A stretch of 64,000 nucleotides of DNA from Streptomyces sp. cg36 (GTDB lineage Bacteria > Actinomycetota > Actinomycetes > Streptomycetales > Streptomycetaceae): positions 4,650,001 to 4,714,000 of the forward strand of contig NZ_CP163520.1 of the NCBI RefSeq assembly GCF_041080675.1, read 5' to 3'. Below the pieces are notes generated by a model. That model was not told the DNA's origin. It made no database searches and was given only the letters and a program-made list of their open reading frames with translations. This document shows positions 44,416 to 53,919 of the stretch, in pieces. The position numbers and the translations under genes are program-made. Numbering within the stretch: the stretch's first letter is position 1; the number at the start of each line of letters is the position of its first letter.

Positions 44416-46014
44416 TCAGCGCCGGGCGCCCGCCAGGATCCAGCCCTCCACCGCCTCGTACCGCTGCCGCTGCGCCTGGGCGCCGCGGCGGCCGAGCACC
44501 GTGCCGAGCCAGCCCGCCGCGAAGCCGAACGGGATGGAGACGATGCCGGTCGTGGTGAACGGGAACCAGTTGAAGTCGTGGCCGGGGAAGGCGGACTGGG
44601 GCGAGCCCGACACCAGTTTGGTCCCGGTCATCACCACCGCCGTGAACAGCGTCCCCCCGATCAGCGTGCACAGCAGCCCCGCCCGGGTGTAGCGGCGCCA
44701 GAACAGGGTGAGCACCAGGGCCGGGGCCAGCGCGGAGGCGCCCAGGCAGAACGAGAGCGTGACCAGCGGCTGGAGGTTGTGGTGCTGGGCCGCGGTGGCC
44801 AGCGCGATCGCCGGTACGCCGACGGCGAGCGCGGCCACCCGGGCGGTGTTGGTCTCGGCGGTGCCGCGCACCCCGGCCCGGCCGCGCAGCCCGTGGGCGA
44901 CGAGGTCGTGGGCGAGGGAGTTGGCACAGGCCAGCGTCATCCCGGAGATCGAGGCGAGCAGCGTCATGAAGACCGCCGTGGCGACCGCCGTGAACAGCAG
45001 GGTGCCCAGCGTGGAGGCGTGCGCGCCGACCAGCGCCTGGCTGGTGAGCAGCAGGGACGTCTTGCCCTGCGGATCGGCCGCGGTGATGGCCCGGCGGCCG
45101 ACCACCGCCGCCGCGCCGAACCCGATGACGACCAGCGCCAGACAGATCACCACGACCGCCGTCACCGCCCAGGACAGCGAGCGCCGCACCGCGCGGGCGC
45201 CGGGGGCGCTGTACATGCGCATGGTGATGTGCGGGAGGCAGGCCGCGCCGACGACCACGGTGAGCTGGGAGCTGATCATGTCGAGGGAGTCGCCGCCGAA
45301 CTGGAGCCCGGAGGAGAGGTACGCCGGGCCCGCGCCGCTGCCCCGGGCCGCCGCGTCGAGCAGCCGACCGGGGTGCCACCCGTACCGGTTCAGGACCAGG
45401 GCGGCGACGGCCAGCGCTGAGACGGCGAGCACCACGGTCTTGACCGCCTGGATGAAGGCGGTGCCCTTCATCCCGCCGATCGCCGCGTAGCCGATCATCA
45501 GGATGCCGAGCATGACGACGCAGCCGGTCTTGAACTCGGCGGCGTCGAAGCCCAGGACGAACGCGATGAGATCGCCCGCCCCGGCCAGCTGCACCACCAT
45601 CAGCGGCAGCAGCGCGGCCAGTGTGACCAGGCACGCGGTGACGCGGACGGCGGGGCCGGGGGCGCGCCGGGCGAGCGCGTCGCCCATGGTGAACTCGCCC
45701 GCGTTGCGCAGCGGTTCGGCCAGCAGGAACATCAGGAGCACCAGCGAGAGCACGGTGCTCAGGGTCAGGACCAGACCGTCGTACCCGGTGAGCGCGATGA
45801 CGCCGACGGTGCTGAGCACGGTGGCCGCCGAGACGTAGTCCCCGGCGATGGCGAGGCCGTTGCGCAGCGGGGAGAGCGAGCGGGCGCCGGTGTAGAACTC
45901 GCCGAGGTCGTCGCGCTCGGGCGCGGTCATCACGCAGAGCAGCAGCGTCACGGTGATCACCGCGATGAACGCGACCAGGGACATCGCCCGCGCGTCGGAG
46001 GCGAAACCGTTCAT
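44416..46014 (-). CDS. Solute:sodium symporter (acetate/ActP-type)
   Basis: The 532-residue protein has about 13 membrane segments and SSS-family landmarks: ERDDLGEFYTGARSLSPLRNGLAIAGDYVSAATVL near residues 30-64, GYDGLVLTLS, and MKGTAFIQAVKTVVL near 180. The N-terminal D-x-x-E-F-Y-T-G-A-R segment and the preceding DUF485 partner gene (overlapping by four bases, ATGA) are typical of ActP-type cation/acetate symporters. The substrate is probably a small carboxylate. The ATG at 46014 is set by the overlap. Confidence 0.92.
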   Translation of the reverse strand: MNGFASDARAMSLVAFIAVITVTLLLCVMTAPERDDLGEFYTGARSLSPLRNGLAIAGDYVSAATVLSTVGVIALTGYDGLVLTLSTVLSLVLLMFLLAEPLRNAGEFTMGDALARRAPGPAVRVTACLVTLAALLPLMVVQLAGAGDLIAFVLGFDAAEFKTGCVVMLGILMIGYAAIGGMKGTAFIQAVKTVVLAVSALAVAALVLNRYGWHPGRLLDAAARGSGAGPAYLSSGLQFGGDSLDMISSQLTVVVGAACLPHITMRMYSAPGARAVRRSLSWAVTAVVVICLALVVIGFGAAAVVGRRAITAADPQGKTSLLLTSQALVGAHASTLGTLLFTAVATAVFMTLLASISGMTLACANSLAHDLVAHGLRGRAGVRGTAETNTARVAALAVGVPAIALATAAQHHNLQPLVTLSFCLGASALAPALVLTLFWRRYTRAGLLCTLIGGTLFTAVVMTGTKLVSGSPQSAFPGHDFNWFPFTTTGIVSIPFGFAAGWLGTVLGRRGAQAQRQRYEAVEGWILAGARR

Positions 46015-46343
46015 CGGGCGGCTCCGTCGGTGTGGCGGCGGGTGTGCGGGGGCTGCCGCGACGCCTGGAGCCGCAGGGCGGCGGCGAGCGGGTCGACGGT
46101 CCGCCGGGCGGTCCACTCGTAGACGGCGATCGCGCCCAGCGTCACGGGGAGCTGGCAGAGCCCGAGCAGCAGCCCGGCGGTGAGGCCGCCGGAGACGGGC
46201 CGGTCCAGCGCGCCGGGGGCGTACGCGGACAGGACCAGGAAGAGGACGAAGTATCCGAGGGCGGTGAAGGTGGCGGTGCGGCGCAGCAGCCGGTAGGCGG
46301 TGCGCAGTTGGGGGATGCCGGGGGACGACCGGTGGTGCGGCAT
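46011..46343 (-). CDS. DUF485-type small membrane protein, symporter partner
   Basis: The 110-residue protein has two membrane segments (about 25-45 and 55-77) with LGYFVLFLVLSAYAPG and LLLGLCQLPVTLGAIAVYEWTARR, the pattern of DUF485 proteins encoded directly before SSS acetate symporters. Its ATG follows AAGGAG, and its stop overlaps the symporter start. It may aid symporter assembly or regulation; the role is not defined in the family. Two inverted repeats lie upstream. Confidence 0.87.
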   Translation of the reverse strand: MPHHRSSPGIPQLRTAYRLLRRTATFTALGYFVLFLVLSAYAPGALDRPVSGGLTAGLLLGLCQLPVTLGAIAVYEWTARRTVDPLAAALRLQASRQPPHTRRHTDGAAR

Positions 46344-46403
46344 CGGCTGCTCCTTGCGAGGGGGGAGGGGGAAGCCGGGAGCGCTGGTGGGTGGCGGCGA
46401 ACT

Positions 46404-46478
46404 TACCGGTCGGTATGGTGGCTGGGGAGTACTTGGCGCGAACTTTTCGCTCCGAGGGGGAAGTTACCGCTGGTAACT
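46404..46478. promoter_or_regulatory. Two inverted repeats between the DUF485 and MFS genes
   Basis: TACC-GGTC-GGTA (46404-46415) is of a type often bound by TetR proteins. AGTTACC-GCT-GGTAACT (46462-46478) has perfect 7-bp arms. They lie in the 142 bases upstream of DUF485 and downstream of the MFS stop. Confidence 0.45.
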
Positions 46479-46485
46479 CCTGGTT

Positions 46486-48051
46486 TCAGCCCGCCTCGGC
46501 CTCGTGCTCGCGCACCGGGAAGCGCCTCGGGGCCAGGAGCAGCAGGACCAGCAGCGCCAGGACGCCCGCCAGCGCCGCACCCACGTACACATGGTCCACG
46601 GCCGTCGCCACCGCCCGGCGCAGCTGGTCGGCGGCGTCGGCGGTGAGTCCGGCCGGGTGCTCCAGGGCGCGCGAGACCGAGTCGAGGTCGTCGGGCAGCC
46701 CGGCCGCCGGGTCGGCGGCGAGCCGGGAAGTGATCGTCGCGTTCGCCACCGCTCCGAACAGGGCCGCGCCCACCGACTGGCCGACCTGGCGGCAGAAGAG
46801 CACCGAGGCGGTGGTGGTGCCGCGCTCGGCCCAGCCCACCGACGACTGCACCGCGATGATCAGCGGCAGCTGGAAGAGGCCCAGCGCCCCGCCGAGCGCC
46901 AGCATGATCAGCGCGGGCTGCCAGGCGTGCCCCGGGAACGGCAGCAGCGGGAAGGCCAGCAGGATCAGCGAGGCCAGCCCCATGCCGACGGCCGCCGAGT
47001 CCCGGAACCCGATCCGGGTGTACACCCGGTTGGAGAGAGCGGCGGAAACCGGCCAGCTCAGCGTCATCACCGACAGGACGAAACCGGCCGCGACCGGATC
47101 GAGGCCGAGCACCGACTGGGCGTAGGTGGGCAGGAAGACCGTCGGCGCCACCATCAGCAGCCCGAGCGCCCCCATCGCCAGGTTGACCGCCGCGATGTCG
47201 CGCCGGCGCCACACCCAGCCCGGGATGACCGGTTCGGCCGCGCGCCGCTCGACCAGCACGGTCAGCGCCGCCAGCGCCGCGCTCGCGCCGAACAGGCCGA
47301 GCGAGGGCGCGGAGAGCCAGGGCCAGGCCACCCCGCCCTGGACGAGCGCGGTCAGCAGCAGCGCGCCGGTCGCGAAGACGCACAGCGCCCCGGTCCAGTC
47401 GATCCGGGGCGCCGTGGCGGGCCTCTCCCGCACCGGCTCCACCAGGTACCGCCCCACCAGCCACAGCGCGAGCGCCCCGACCGGCAGGTTGACCAGGAAG
47501 ATCCAGCGCCAGTCGGCGTACGAGGCGAGGGCGCCGCCCAGCGCCGGGCCGGCCACCGCCGACACCGCCCAGACCGTCGACAGCTTCGCCTGGATCTTGG
47601 GGCGTTCGTCGAGCGGGTAGAGGTCGGCGGCGACCGTCTGGACCGTGCCTTGGAGGGCGCCGCCGCCCAGGCCCTGGAAGACCCGGAAGGCGATCAGGGC
47701 CGCCATGTTCCAGGCGAGCGAGCAGAGCACCGAACCGGCCAGGAAGAGCACGATGCCCGCGATCAGCACGGGCTTGCGGCCGAAGGTGTCGGAGAGCTTG
47801 CCGTACACCGGCAGGGTGACCGTGACGGCGAGCAGATAGCCGGAGAAGAGCCAGGAGAAGACGGAGAAGCCGCCCAGGTCGCCGACGATCTGCGGGACGG
47901 CCGTGGAGACGACCGTGCCGTCGAGCGCGGCGAGCGCCATGCCCAGCATCAGGGCCGCGACGACCGGGCCGCGCCCCCGGGCCGGGGGCGCGCCGGGCGC
48001 CGCGCCCGGTATCGACCGGATGTCCCCGCCCGACCCGCTCCGGGTGCTCAC
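46486..48051 (-). CDS. DHA2-family MFS drug exporter (14 membrane segments)
   Basis: The 521-residue protein has the DHA2 (EmrB/QacA) plan: LDGTVVSTAVPQIVGDLGG with motif D1 near residue 45, GKLSDTFGRKPVLI (motif A) near 85, GLGGGALQGTVQTVAADLYPLDER near 128, VAGPALGGALASYADWRWIFLVNLPVG (motif C) near 160-190, and 14 predicted helices. It should export drugs or metabolites by proton antiport. The GTG at 48051 is used. It is divergent from a MacB-type ABC exporter operon across 371 bases. Confidence 0.93.
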   Translation of the reverse strand: MSTRSGSGGDIRSIPGAAPGAPPARGRGPVVAALMLGMALAALDGTVVSTAVPQIVGDLGGFSVFSWLFSGYLLAVTVTLPVYGKLSDTFGRKPVLIAGIVLFLAGSVLCSLAWNMAALIAFRVFQGLGGGALQGTVQTVAADLYPLDERPKIQAKLSTVWAVSAVAGPALGGALASYADWRWIFLVNLPVGALALWLVGRYLVEPVRERPATAPRIDWTGALCVFATGALLLTALVQGGVAWPWLSAPSLGLFGASAALAALTVLVERRAAEPVIPGWVWRRRDIAAVNLAMGALGLLMVAPTVFLPTYAQSVLGLDPVAAGFVLSVMTLSWPVSAALSNRVYTRIGFRDSAAVGMGLASLILLAFPLLPFPGHAWQPALIMLALGGALGLFQLPLIIAVQSSVGWAERGTTTASVLFCRQVGQSVGAALFGAVANATITSRLAADPAAGLPDDLDSVSRALEHPAGLTADAADQLRRAVATAVDHVYVGAALAGVLALLVLLLLAPRRFPVREHEAEAG

Positions 48052-48422
48052 GGTGGCGTCCCCTCCCCCAAGACCGCTTCATGGTGCATGCAGTTGACCG
48101 CGTCCACCCTCTCATCCCGGCCCTGAGCGGGACAGGGAGCGAACGGGGTGGAGAGATCCGCGGTTGCGCTCAGCCCTGGGGTGGAGAGCCCCTACGGGTT
48201 AGTCCCTACTTCAGGGCAGGGGGCGTTCGTCCTGGCGGAGGACGAGAAGCGGTGGAGCGGTTCTTTAACGTGGTCCTACAACCGCGGCGGAGGGGAGCCG
48301 CAGGGTGGGGGTGGGGGTAACCCCAGGATCAAGACACCGCCGGGCACCAGGGTGCCGGGCGCTCTCGCCCGACAGACTCAAGTCGTACGCAGAACGCACC
48401 GCAACGCATCGAGGAGAAGACC
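48052..48422. other. 371-base divergent region between MFS and ABC exporter genes
   Basis: No gene is seen. It has GGGGTGGAGAG twice (near 48143 and 48178), CCCTACTTCAGGG (inverted repeat near 48204), and TCGTCCT-GGCGG-AGGACGA (48227-48245), a perfect 7-bp inverted repeat. These are candidate regulator sites for one or both transcripts; no regulator gene adjoins. Confidence 0.5.
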
Positions 48423-49211
48423 GTGACAACGGCTGTGACCATTCCCAGGCACGGGGGCACTGGAGGGCGGACGGCGGTCGCGGCTCGGGCGCGGCAGGTC
48501 GTCAAGGCGTACGGCTCGGGCGAGACCCGCGTCGTCGCGCTGGACCACGTGGACGTGGACATCGCCCGCGGGCAGTTCACCGCGATCATGGGGCCCTCCG
48601 GCTCCGGCAAGTCCACGCTGATGCACTGCCTCGCCGGGCTCGACACCGTCTCGGGCGGGCAGATCTACCTGGACGAGACCGAGATCACCGGCCTCAAGGA
48701 CAAGAAGCTCACCCAGCTGCGCCGGGACCGGATCGGCTTCATATTCCAGGCGTTCAACCTGCTGCCCACGCTCAACGCGCTGGAGAACATCACGCTCCCG
48801 ATGGACATCGCGGGCCGCAAGCCCGACCGGGAGTGGCTGGACCGGGTGGTGGAGACCGTCGGCCTGGCCGGGCGCCTCAAGCACCGGCCCACCCAGCTCT
48901 CCGGCGGCCAGCAGCAGCGCGTGGCGGTGGCCCGCGCCCTGGCGGCCCGGCCCGAGATCATCTTCGGCGACGAGCCGACCGGAAACCTGGACTCCCGCGC
49001 GGGGGCCGAGGTCCTCGGCTTCCTGCGCCGCTCGGTGGACGAGCTGGGCCAGACCATCGTGATGGTCACCCACGACCCGGTCGCCGCCTCCTACGCGGAC
49101 CGCGTGCTCTACCTCGCGGACGGCCGGATCGTCGACGAGATGCTCCGCCCGACCGCCGACGCCGTGCTCGACCGCATGAAGGACTTCGACGCGCGGGGGC
49201 GGACGTCGTGA
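48423..49211 (+). CDS. MacB/LolD-type ABC transporter ATP-binding protein
   Basis: The 262-residue ATPase has Walker A GPSGSGKST near residue 58, a Q-loop in FIFQAFNLLP, the signature LSGGQQQRVAVARAL, Walker B IIFGDEPTGNLDS and the H-loop MVTHD. The closing LDS after the Walker B glutamate is typical of the MacB/LolD/FtsE class that pairs with FtsX-like permeases. The GTG start is at 48423 after GAGGAGAAGACC. Its stop overlaps the permease GTG by four bases. Substrate unknown; this class acts in lipoprotein, peptide or antibiotic export. Confidence 0.93.
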   Translation: MTTAVTIPRHGGTGGRTAVAARARQVVKAYGSGETRVVALDHVDVDIARGQFTAIMGPSGSGKSTLMHCLAGLDTVSGGQIYLDETEITGLKDKKLTQLRRDRIGFIFQAFNLLPTLNALENITLPMDIAGRKPDREWLDRVVETVGLAGRLKHRPTQLSGGQQQRVAVARALAARPEIIFGDEPTGNLDSRAGAEVLGFLRRSVDELGQTIVMVTHDPVAASYADRVLYLADGRIVDEMLRPTADAVLDRMKDFDARGRTS

Positions 49212-51787
49212 CCGTGCTCAAGACCTCGATGCGCAACTTCTTCGCGCACAAGGGACGGATGGCCCTCTCGGCCGTCGCCGTCCTGCTCTCGGTGGCGTTC
49301 GTGTGCGGCACGCTCGTCTTCACCGACACCATGAACACCACCTTCGACAAGCTCTTCGCCGCCACCTCGGCCGACGTCACGGTCAGCCCGAAGAACGCGA
49401 AGCCCGCGGACCAGCCGGGAACCGGCCGCCCCGAGACGCTGCCCGCCGCGGCCCTCGCCAAGGTCGGCGGCACCACCGGGCTCAAGTCCGCCGAGGGCGG
49501 GGTCTCCAGCTCCAGCGTCACGGTGGTCAACGACAAGAACGAGAACATGGGCTCCTCCAACGGAGGTCCCACGATCGCGGGCAACTGGACCGGCAACGAC
49601 CTCAAGGCGATGGAGATCACCTCCGGCCGCGCCCCGCGCGGGCCGACCGAGATGATGGTCGACGCCGACACCGCCGACAAGCACCACCTCAAGCTCGGCG
49701 ACCAGCTGCGCACCATCACCGTCTCCGGCGACTTCACGGCGAGGATCACCGGTATCGCCTCCTTCAAGGTGACCAACCCGGGCGCGGCGATCGTCTACTT
49801 CGACACCCCCACCGCCCAGCGCGAACTGCTCGGCCGCACCGGCCTGTTCACCAACCTCTCGCTCACCGCCGCCGACGGCGTCAGCGACGAGCAGCTCAAG
49901 CAGAGCGTCGCCGCCAAGCTGGGCGCGGGCACGTACAAGCTGGAGACCGCCGCCGAGGCCAAGGACTCCAACCGCGACTCGGTCGGCTCCTTCCTCGACG
50001 TGATGAAGTACGCGATGCTCGGCTTCGCCGGAATCGCCTTCCTCGTCGGCATCTTCCTGATCGTCAACACCTTCTCGATGCTGGTCGCCCAGCGCACCCG
50101 GGAGATCGGGCTGATGCGGGCCATCGGCTCCAGCCGCAAGCAGGTCAACCGCTCGGTGCTGGTCGAGGCGCTGCTGCTCGGCTTCTTCGGCTCGGTCCTC
50201 GGCGTCGGCGCGGGCGTCGGCCTGGCCGTCGGCCTGATGAAGATCATGGGCTCGATGGGCCTGGAGCTGTCCACCGCCGACCTCACGGTCAAGTGGACGA
50301 CCCCGGCGGTCGGCATGCTGCTCGGCATCGTGGTCACCGTCCTCGCCGCCTACCTCCCGGCCCGCCGGGCGGGCAAGATCTCCCCGATGGCCGCCCTGCG
50401 CGACGCCGGTACGCCGGCGGACGGCAAGGCGGGCCTGGTCCGGGCGATCGTCGGCCTGGTGCTGACCGGCGCCGGCGCCGCCTCGCTCTACGCGGCGGCC
50501 CACGCCGACAAGGCCAGCTCCGGCGCGGGCGTCCTGGGCCTCGGCATCGTCCTCACCCTGATCGGCTTCGTGGTCGTCGGCCCGCTGCTGGCGAGCGGTG
50601 TGGTGCGGGTGATCAGCGCCCTGGTGCTGCGGATGTTCGGCCCGGTCGGCCGGATGGCCGAGCGCAACGCGCTGCGCAACCCGCGGCGCACCGGGGCGAC
50701 CGGCGCGGCCCTGATGATCGGTCTCGCCCTGGTGGCGTGCCTGTCGGTGGTCGGCTCCTCGATGGTCGCCTCGGCCACCTCCGAGCTCGACAAGTCGGTC
50801 GGCGCGGACTTCATCGTGCAGTCCGGCAACAACGACGGCCGGCCGATCGTGCCGCAGGCCGCCGACGCGATCCGCCGCACCCCGGGCCTGGCCCACGTCA
50901 CCGACTACAAGTCGGTGGACGCGCGGATCACCACGCCCGACGGGAAGACCGGCAAGGAGACCCTGGCCGCCGCCAGCCCCACCTACGCCCAGGACCTGCG
51001 CCGCGAGACCGTCTCCGGCAAGCTCTCCGACGCGTACGGCAAGGACGCGATGTCGGTCGGCGACAAGTTCGCCGGGGACCACCACGTGAAGGTCGGCGAC
51101 ACCCTGACGGTCGCCTTCAAGGACGGGCGCACCGCCCGCCTCAAGGTCGCGGCGATCACCTCGGACGACACCAATGTCGACAAGGGCGCGATGTACACCA
51201 ACGTCACGACCGCCGAGCGCTACGTCCCGGCCGACAAGCTGCCCAAGAACATGATCATGTTCGCCAAGGCGCAGGACGGCAAGGCCAAGGAGGCGTACGC
51301 CTCCCTGAAGACGACGCTGAAGAAGTACCCGCAGTACAAGGTGCAGGACCAGACGGACTTCAAGAAGGACCTGAAGGACCAGATCGGCCAGCTCCTGAAC
51401 ATCGTCTACGGTCTGCTGGCCCTCGCGATCATCGTCGCGGTGCTCGGTGTGGTGAACACGCTGGCCCTGTCGGTGGTCGAGCGGACCCGGGAGATCGGCC
51501 TGATGCGCGCCATCGGCCTCTCGCGGCGCCAGCTGCGCCGCATGATCCGCCTGGAGTCGGTGGTCATCGCCCTCTTCGGCGCCCTGCTCGGCCTCGGCCT
51601 GGGCATGGGCTGGGGGACGACCGCGCAGAAGCTGCTGGCCCTGGAGGGCATGGGCGTCCTGGACATCCCGTGGCCGACGATCATCACCGTCTTCGTCGGA
51701 TCGGCGTTCGTGGGACTGTTCGCCGCCCTGGTCCCGGCCTTCCGGGCGGGCCGTATGAACGTGCTCGCGGCGATCGCGAGCGACTGA
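49208..51787 (+). CDS. FtsX/MacB-type ABC transporter permease, duplicated
   Basis: The 859-residue permease has two FtsX halves. Each contains an N-terminal membrane helix, a large extracytoplasmic (MacB-PCD) domain, and a three-helix FtsX block with RTREIGLMRAIGSSRKQVNRS near residue 297 and RTREIGLMRAIGLSRRQLRRM near 758, the near-identical coupling-helix motif. It begins MTVLKTSMRNFFAHKGRM and ends NVLAAIASD, as expected. It acts with the upstream ATPase and is followed by a 17-bp hairpin terminator. Confidence 0.93.
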   Translation: MTVLKTSMRNFFAHKGRMALSAVAVLLSVAFVCGTLVFTDTMNTTFDKLFAATSADVTVSPKNAKPADQPGTGRPETLPAAALAKVGGTTGLKSAEGGVSSSSVTVVNDKNENMGSSNGGPTIAGNWTGNDLKAMEITSGRAPRGPTEMMVDADTADKHHLKLGDQLRTITVSGDFTARITGIASFKVTNPGAAIVYFDTPTAQRELLGRTGLFTNLSLTAADGVSDEQLKQSVAAKLGAGTYKLETAAEAKDSNRDSVGSFLDVMKYAMLGFAGIAFLVGIFLIVNTFSMLVAQRTREIGLMRAIGSSRKQVNRSVLVEALLLGFFGSVLGVGAGVGLAVGLMKIMGSMGLELSTADLTVKWTTPAVGMLLGIVVTVLAAYLPARRAGKISPMAALRDAGTPADGKAGLVRAIVGLVLTGAGAASLYAAAHADKASSGAGVLGLGIVLTLIGFVVVGPLLASGVVRVISALVLRMFGPVGRMAERNALRNPRRTGATGAALMIGLALVACLSVVGSSMVASATSELDKSVGADFIVQSGNNDGRPIVPQAADAIRRTPGLAHVTDYKSVDARITTPDGKTGKETLAAASPTYAQDLRRETVSGKLSDAYGKDAMSVGDKFAGDHHVKVGDTLTVAFKDGRTARLKVAAITSDDTNVDKGAMYTNVTTAERYVPADKLPKNMIMFAKAQDGKAKEAYASLKTTLKKYPQYKVQDQTDFKKDLKDQIGQLLNIVYGLLALAIIVAVLGVVNTLALSVVERTREIGLMRAIGLSRRQLRRMIRLESVVIALFGALLGLGLGMGWGTTAQKLLALEGMGVLDIPWPTIITVFVGSAFVGLFAALVPAFRAGRMNVLAAIASD

Positions 51788-51810
51788 GCCGCCGTACGGG
51801 GGTCGGCGGG

Positions 51811-51848
51811 GCGGCCCCGGGGAGTCCTCATGGACTCCCCGGGGCCGC
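51811..51848. terminator. Perfect 17-bp hairpin between ABC permease and DUF2079 gene
   Basis: 51811-51827 pairs with 51832-51848 around TCAT, 24 bases after the permease stop and 58 bases from the convergent gene's stop. Confidence 0.8.
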
Positions 51849-51905
51849 TTCACATGTCCGGGCACCCGTCCGCTCGGGGCCCCGGGCACCTGGCCGGGGG
51901 CCCGG

Positions 51906-53336
51906 CTACTTCTGCCGTTCCAGCACCACGTATCCGTACGCCACGCCCGTCATCGCGTACCGCGTGCCCGGGTGCAGCGCGCGGGCGTACTCCTGGGGAT
52001 CGCCCGCCCAGCCCGAGACGTTGTCGAGGGCGATGTAGTCGGGGACGATCCGGCGGGTGTCGCCGACCCAGAAGACCCGGCAGCGCGAGGTGAGCCGGGA
52101 GATCGGCCCGACGTTGGCCTCCACCGTGGCCCCGTCCGGGATCCGGGCCAGGATCCGCTCGCGCTCGACGACCTCGGCGCTCTTGCGGTACGTGGCCGAC
52201 TGGGTCAGCGAGTAGACCGGCAGCGAGGTGCTCAGCGCCAGGGCCGCGGCGGCAGCGGCGGCGGGCAGCTGGCGGGCGTACGAGCGCAGCCAGGGCCGCG
52301 GGCTGCGCCGGGAGCGGTCCACGGCGTCGGCCAGCGCCAGCGCGAACACCGGCATCAGCACCGCGCTGTAGTGCCAGTCGGTGGACCAGTAGTGGTCGTC
52401 GGAGGAGACGAACCGCCAGCCCAGGGTCGGCACCGCGGCCAGGAACAGCGGGGAGCGCGGGGCGAGCAGCCCGGTGGGCAGGAGCAGCCACAGCAGGGTG
52501 CGCAGCTTGGTGCCGGACGCGGTGAACGGCCCGGCGCCGTCCGTCTTGCTCCAGTAGTCGTACGAACCGGCCGAGTTGAAGGCCGGTATCACCACGGTGA
52601 GCGTCACCACCACGGCCGCGATCCCGAACAGGGCGGCGCCCAGCGCGTACTTGGCGGCGCGCGGCGAGGTGCGGCGCGCGCGCAGGGCGACGACCACGGC
52701 GATCGCCGCCAGCGTCACCCCCAGGTCCTCCTTGACCAGCACCAGTGGCAGCGCCCAGCCGAGCGCCGCCCGCCAGCGCCGGGCCAGCACCGCCTCCAGC
52801 GAGAAGGCGATCAGCGGGACGGCGAAGCAGATCTCGTGGAAGTCGAAGTCGGCCGCGCGCTGCAGCCCCCAGGACAGCCCGTACGCGATGCCGACGGCGA
52901 GCCCCGGGCCGCGCCCGAGCAGCCGGGCCGAGGCGCGCACCACCGGCACGGCCGAGAGCGCGAACAGCAGGGACTGGGCGACGAGCAGGGTGACGGGGGT
53001 GGGAAAGACCCGGTAGAAGGGCGCGAGCAGCGCGGTCACCGGGCTGAAGTGGTCCCCGAGGATATTGGTCCCGGGCCCCTTCAGGTCGGCCGTGGGCACC
53101 CGCAGATGGGCGTACGCGCGGACCGCCTGCTCGAATATCCCGAGGTCCCAGGAGAGCGTCTCCAGCCGCCGGTAGCGCAGCACGGCGACGGCGGTGTACG
53201 CGGCGAAGAGCGCGGCGGCCAGGACGTACGGGTCACGGGCGCCGGGCGCGCGGCTCCGGGCCGCACGCGCGGGTTCCCCCGGTATGAGGTCCGGCTGGTC
53301 CCGTTCCTCGGGCAGCGCGAGTACAGCTCCGTGCAC
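51906..53336 (-). CDS. DUF2079 multi-pass membrane protein
   Basis: The 476-residue protein has about nine membrane segments and DUF2079 features: LETLSWDLGIFEQAVRAYAHL near residue 60, GDHFSPVTALLAPFYRVFPTP near 93, DFDFHEICFAVPL near 165, and LVKEDLGVTL near 200. The family resembles the GT-C superfamily of membrane glycosyltransferases, but its reaction is not defined. I use the GTG at 53336, 16 bases after the upstream gene's stop, with GAGGA before it; the longer frame would overlap that gene. It is the last of a probable three-gene operon led by an ECF sigma factor. Confidence 0.85.
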   Translation of the reverse strand: MHGAVLALPEERDQPDLIPGEPARAARSRAPGARDPYVLAAALFAAYTAVAVLRYRRLETLSWDLGIFEQAVRAYAHLRVPTADLKGPGTNILGDHFSPVTALLAPFYRVFPTPVTLLVAQSLLFALSAVPVVRASARLLGRGPGLAVGIAYGLSWGLQRAADFDFHEICFAVPLIAFSLEAVLARRWRAALGWALPLVLVKEDLGVTLAAIAVVVALRARRTSPRAAKYALGAALFGIAAVVVTLTVVIPAFNSAGSYDYWSKTDGAGPFTASGTKLRTLLWLLLPTGLLAPRSPLFLAAVPTLGWRFVSSDDHYWSTDWHYSAVLMPVFALALADAVDRSRRSPRPWLRSYARQLPAAAAAAALALSTSLPVYSLTQSATYRKSAEVVERERILARIPDGATVEANVGPISRLTSRCRVFWVGDTRRIVPDYIALDNVSGWAGDPQEYARALHPGTRYAMTGVAYGYVVLERQK

Positions 53337-53352
53337 GGTGGGGTCCTCGGGG

Positions 53353-53919
53353 TCAGCGGGCGGGGGACGGGGTGGCGGTGGTGGTGCGCGGGGGGTGCCC
53401 GGCACCGGACGGGGTGGACGGGCCCCCGGGCGGCGGGGCCGCCGAGAAGCCGGGCGGGGGAGCCGCCGAGGTGCCCGGCGGCGGAGCCGCGGAGGAGGCC
53501 GGCGGGGAGCCCCCGCGGGTCCCCGGCGGGGGCACGCTCGCCGACGGGACCGACGAGCCCGTGCCGGACCCGCCCGGCGAGGGGGTGCGCGGGTCGGAGG
53601 GCGAGCGCGAGGGCGTGCCGTAGGACGGCGAACCGGTGGGGGTGCCGGACGGGCTGGGCGGGTTGGCCGGCACGCTCACCCCGGAGTCGCCCTGCAGCCG
53701 CAGCGCGGCCAGCGCGCCCGTACCGGCGACGACGCAGACCACACAGGCGGCGGTGGCCGCGAGCGTGCGCCGGCGCCGGCGCAGTCCGCGCTCGGCGACC
53801 CGGGCGGCCGGCTCCGGCACGATCCGGCGGCCCCCCTCGTCGGCGGCCCGCTTCAGGGCCCTGGCCAGCTCCGGATCACCGCCGCGGGCGGGCGCGGATC
53901 CGGTGGGGAAGTCAGACAC
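53353..53919 (-). CDS. Single-pass membrane protein encoded after an ECF sigma factor (possible anti-sigma)
   Basis: The 188-residue protein has a basic cytoplasmic N-terminus of about 53 residues (ELARALKRAADEGGRR, RGLRRRRRTL), one membrane segment at about 53-72, and a Pro/Ser/Gly-rich extracellular tail with APPPG repeats. The GTG start overlaps the sigma factor stop by eight bases and has GGAGGA upstream. Placement suggests an anti-sigma or co-regulator, but no zinc-binding anti-sigma domain (HxxxCxxC) is present. I do not recognise a family. Confidence 0.75.
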   Translation of the reverse strand: MSDFPTGSAPARGGDPELARALKRAADEGGRRIVPEPAARVAERGLRRRRRTLAATAACVVCVVAGTGALAALRLQGDSGVSVPANPPSPSGTPTGSPSYGTPSRSPSDPRTPSPGGSGTGSSVPSASVPPPGTRGGSPPASSAAPPPGTSAAPPPGFSAAPPPGGPSTPSGAGHPPRTTTATPSPAR

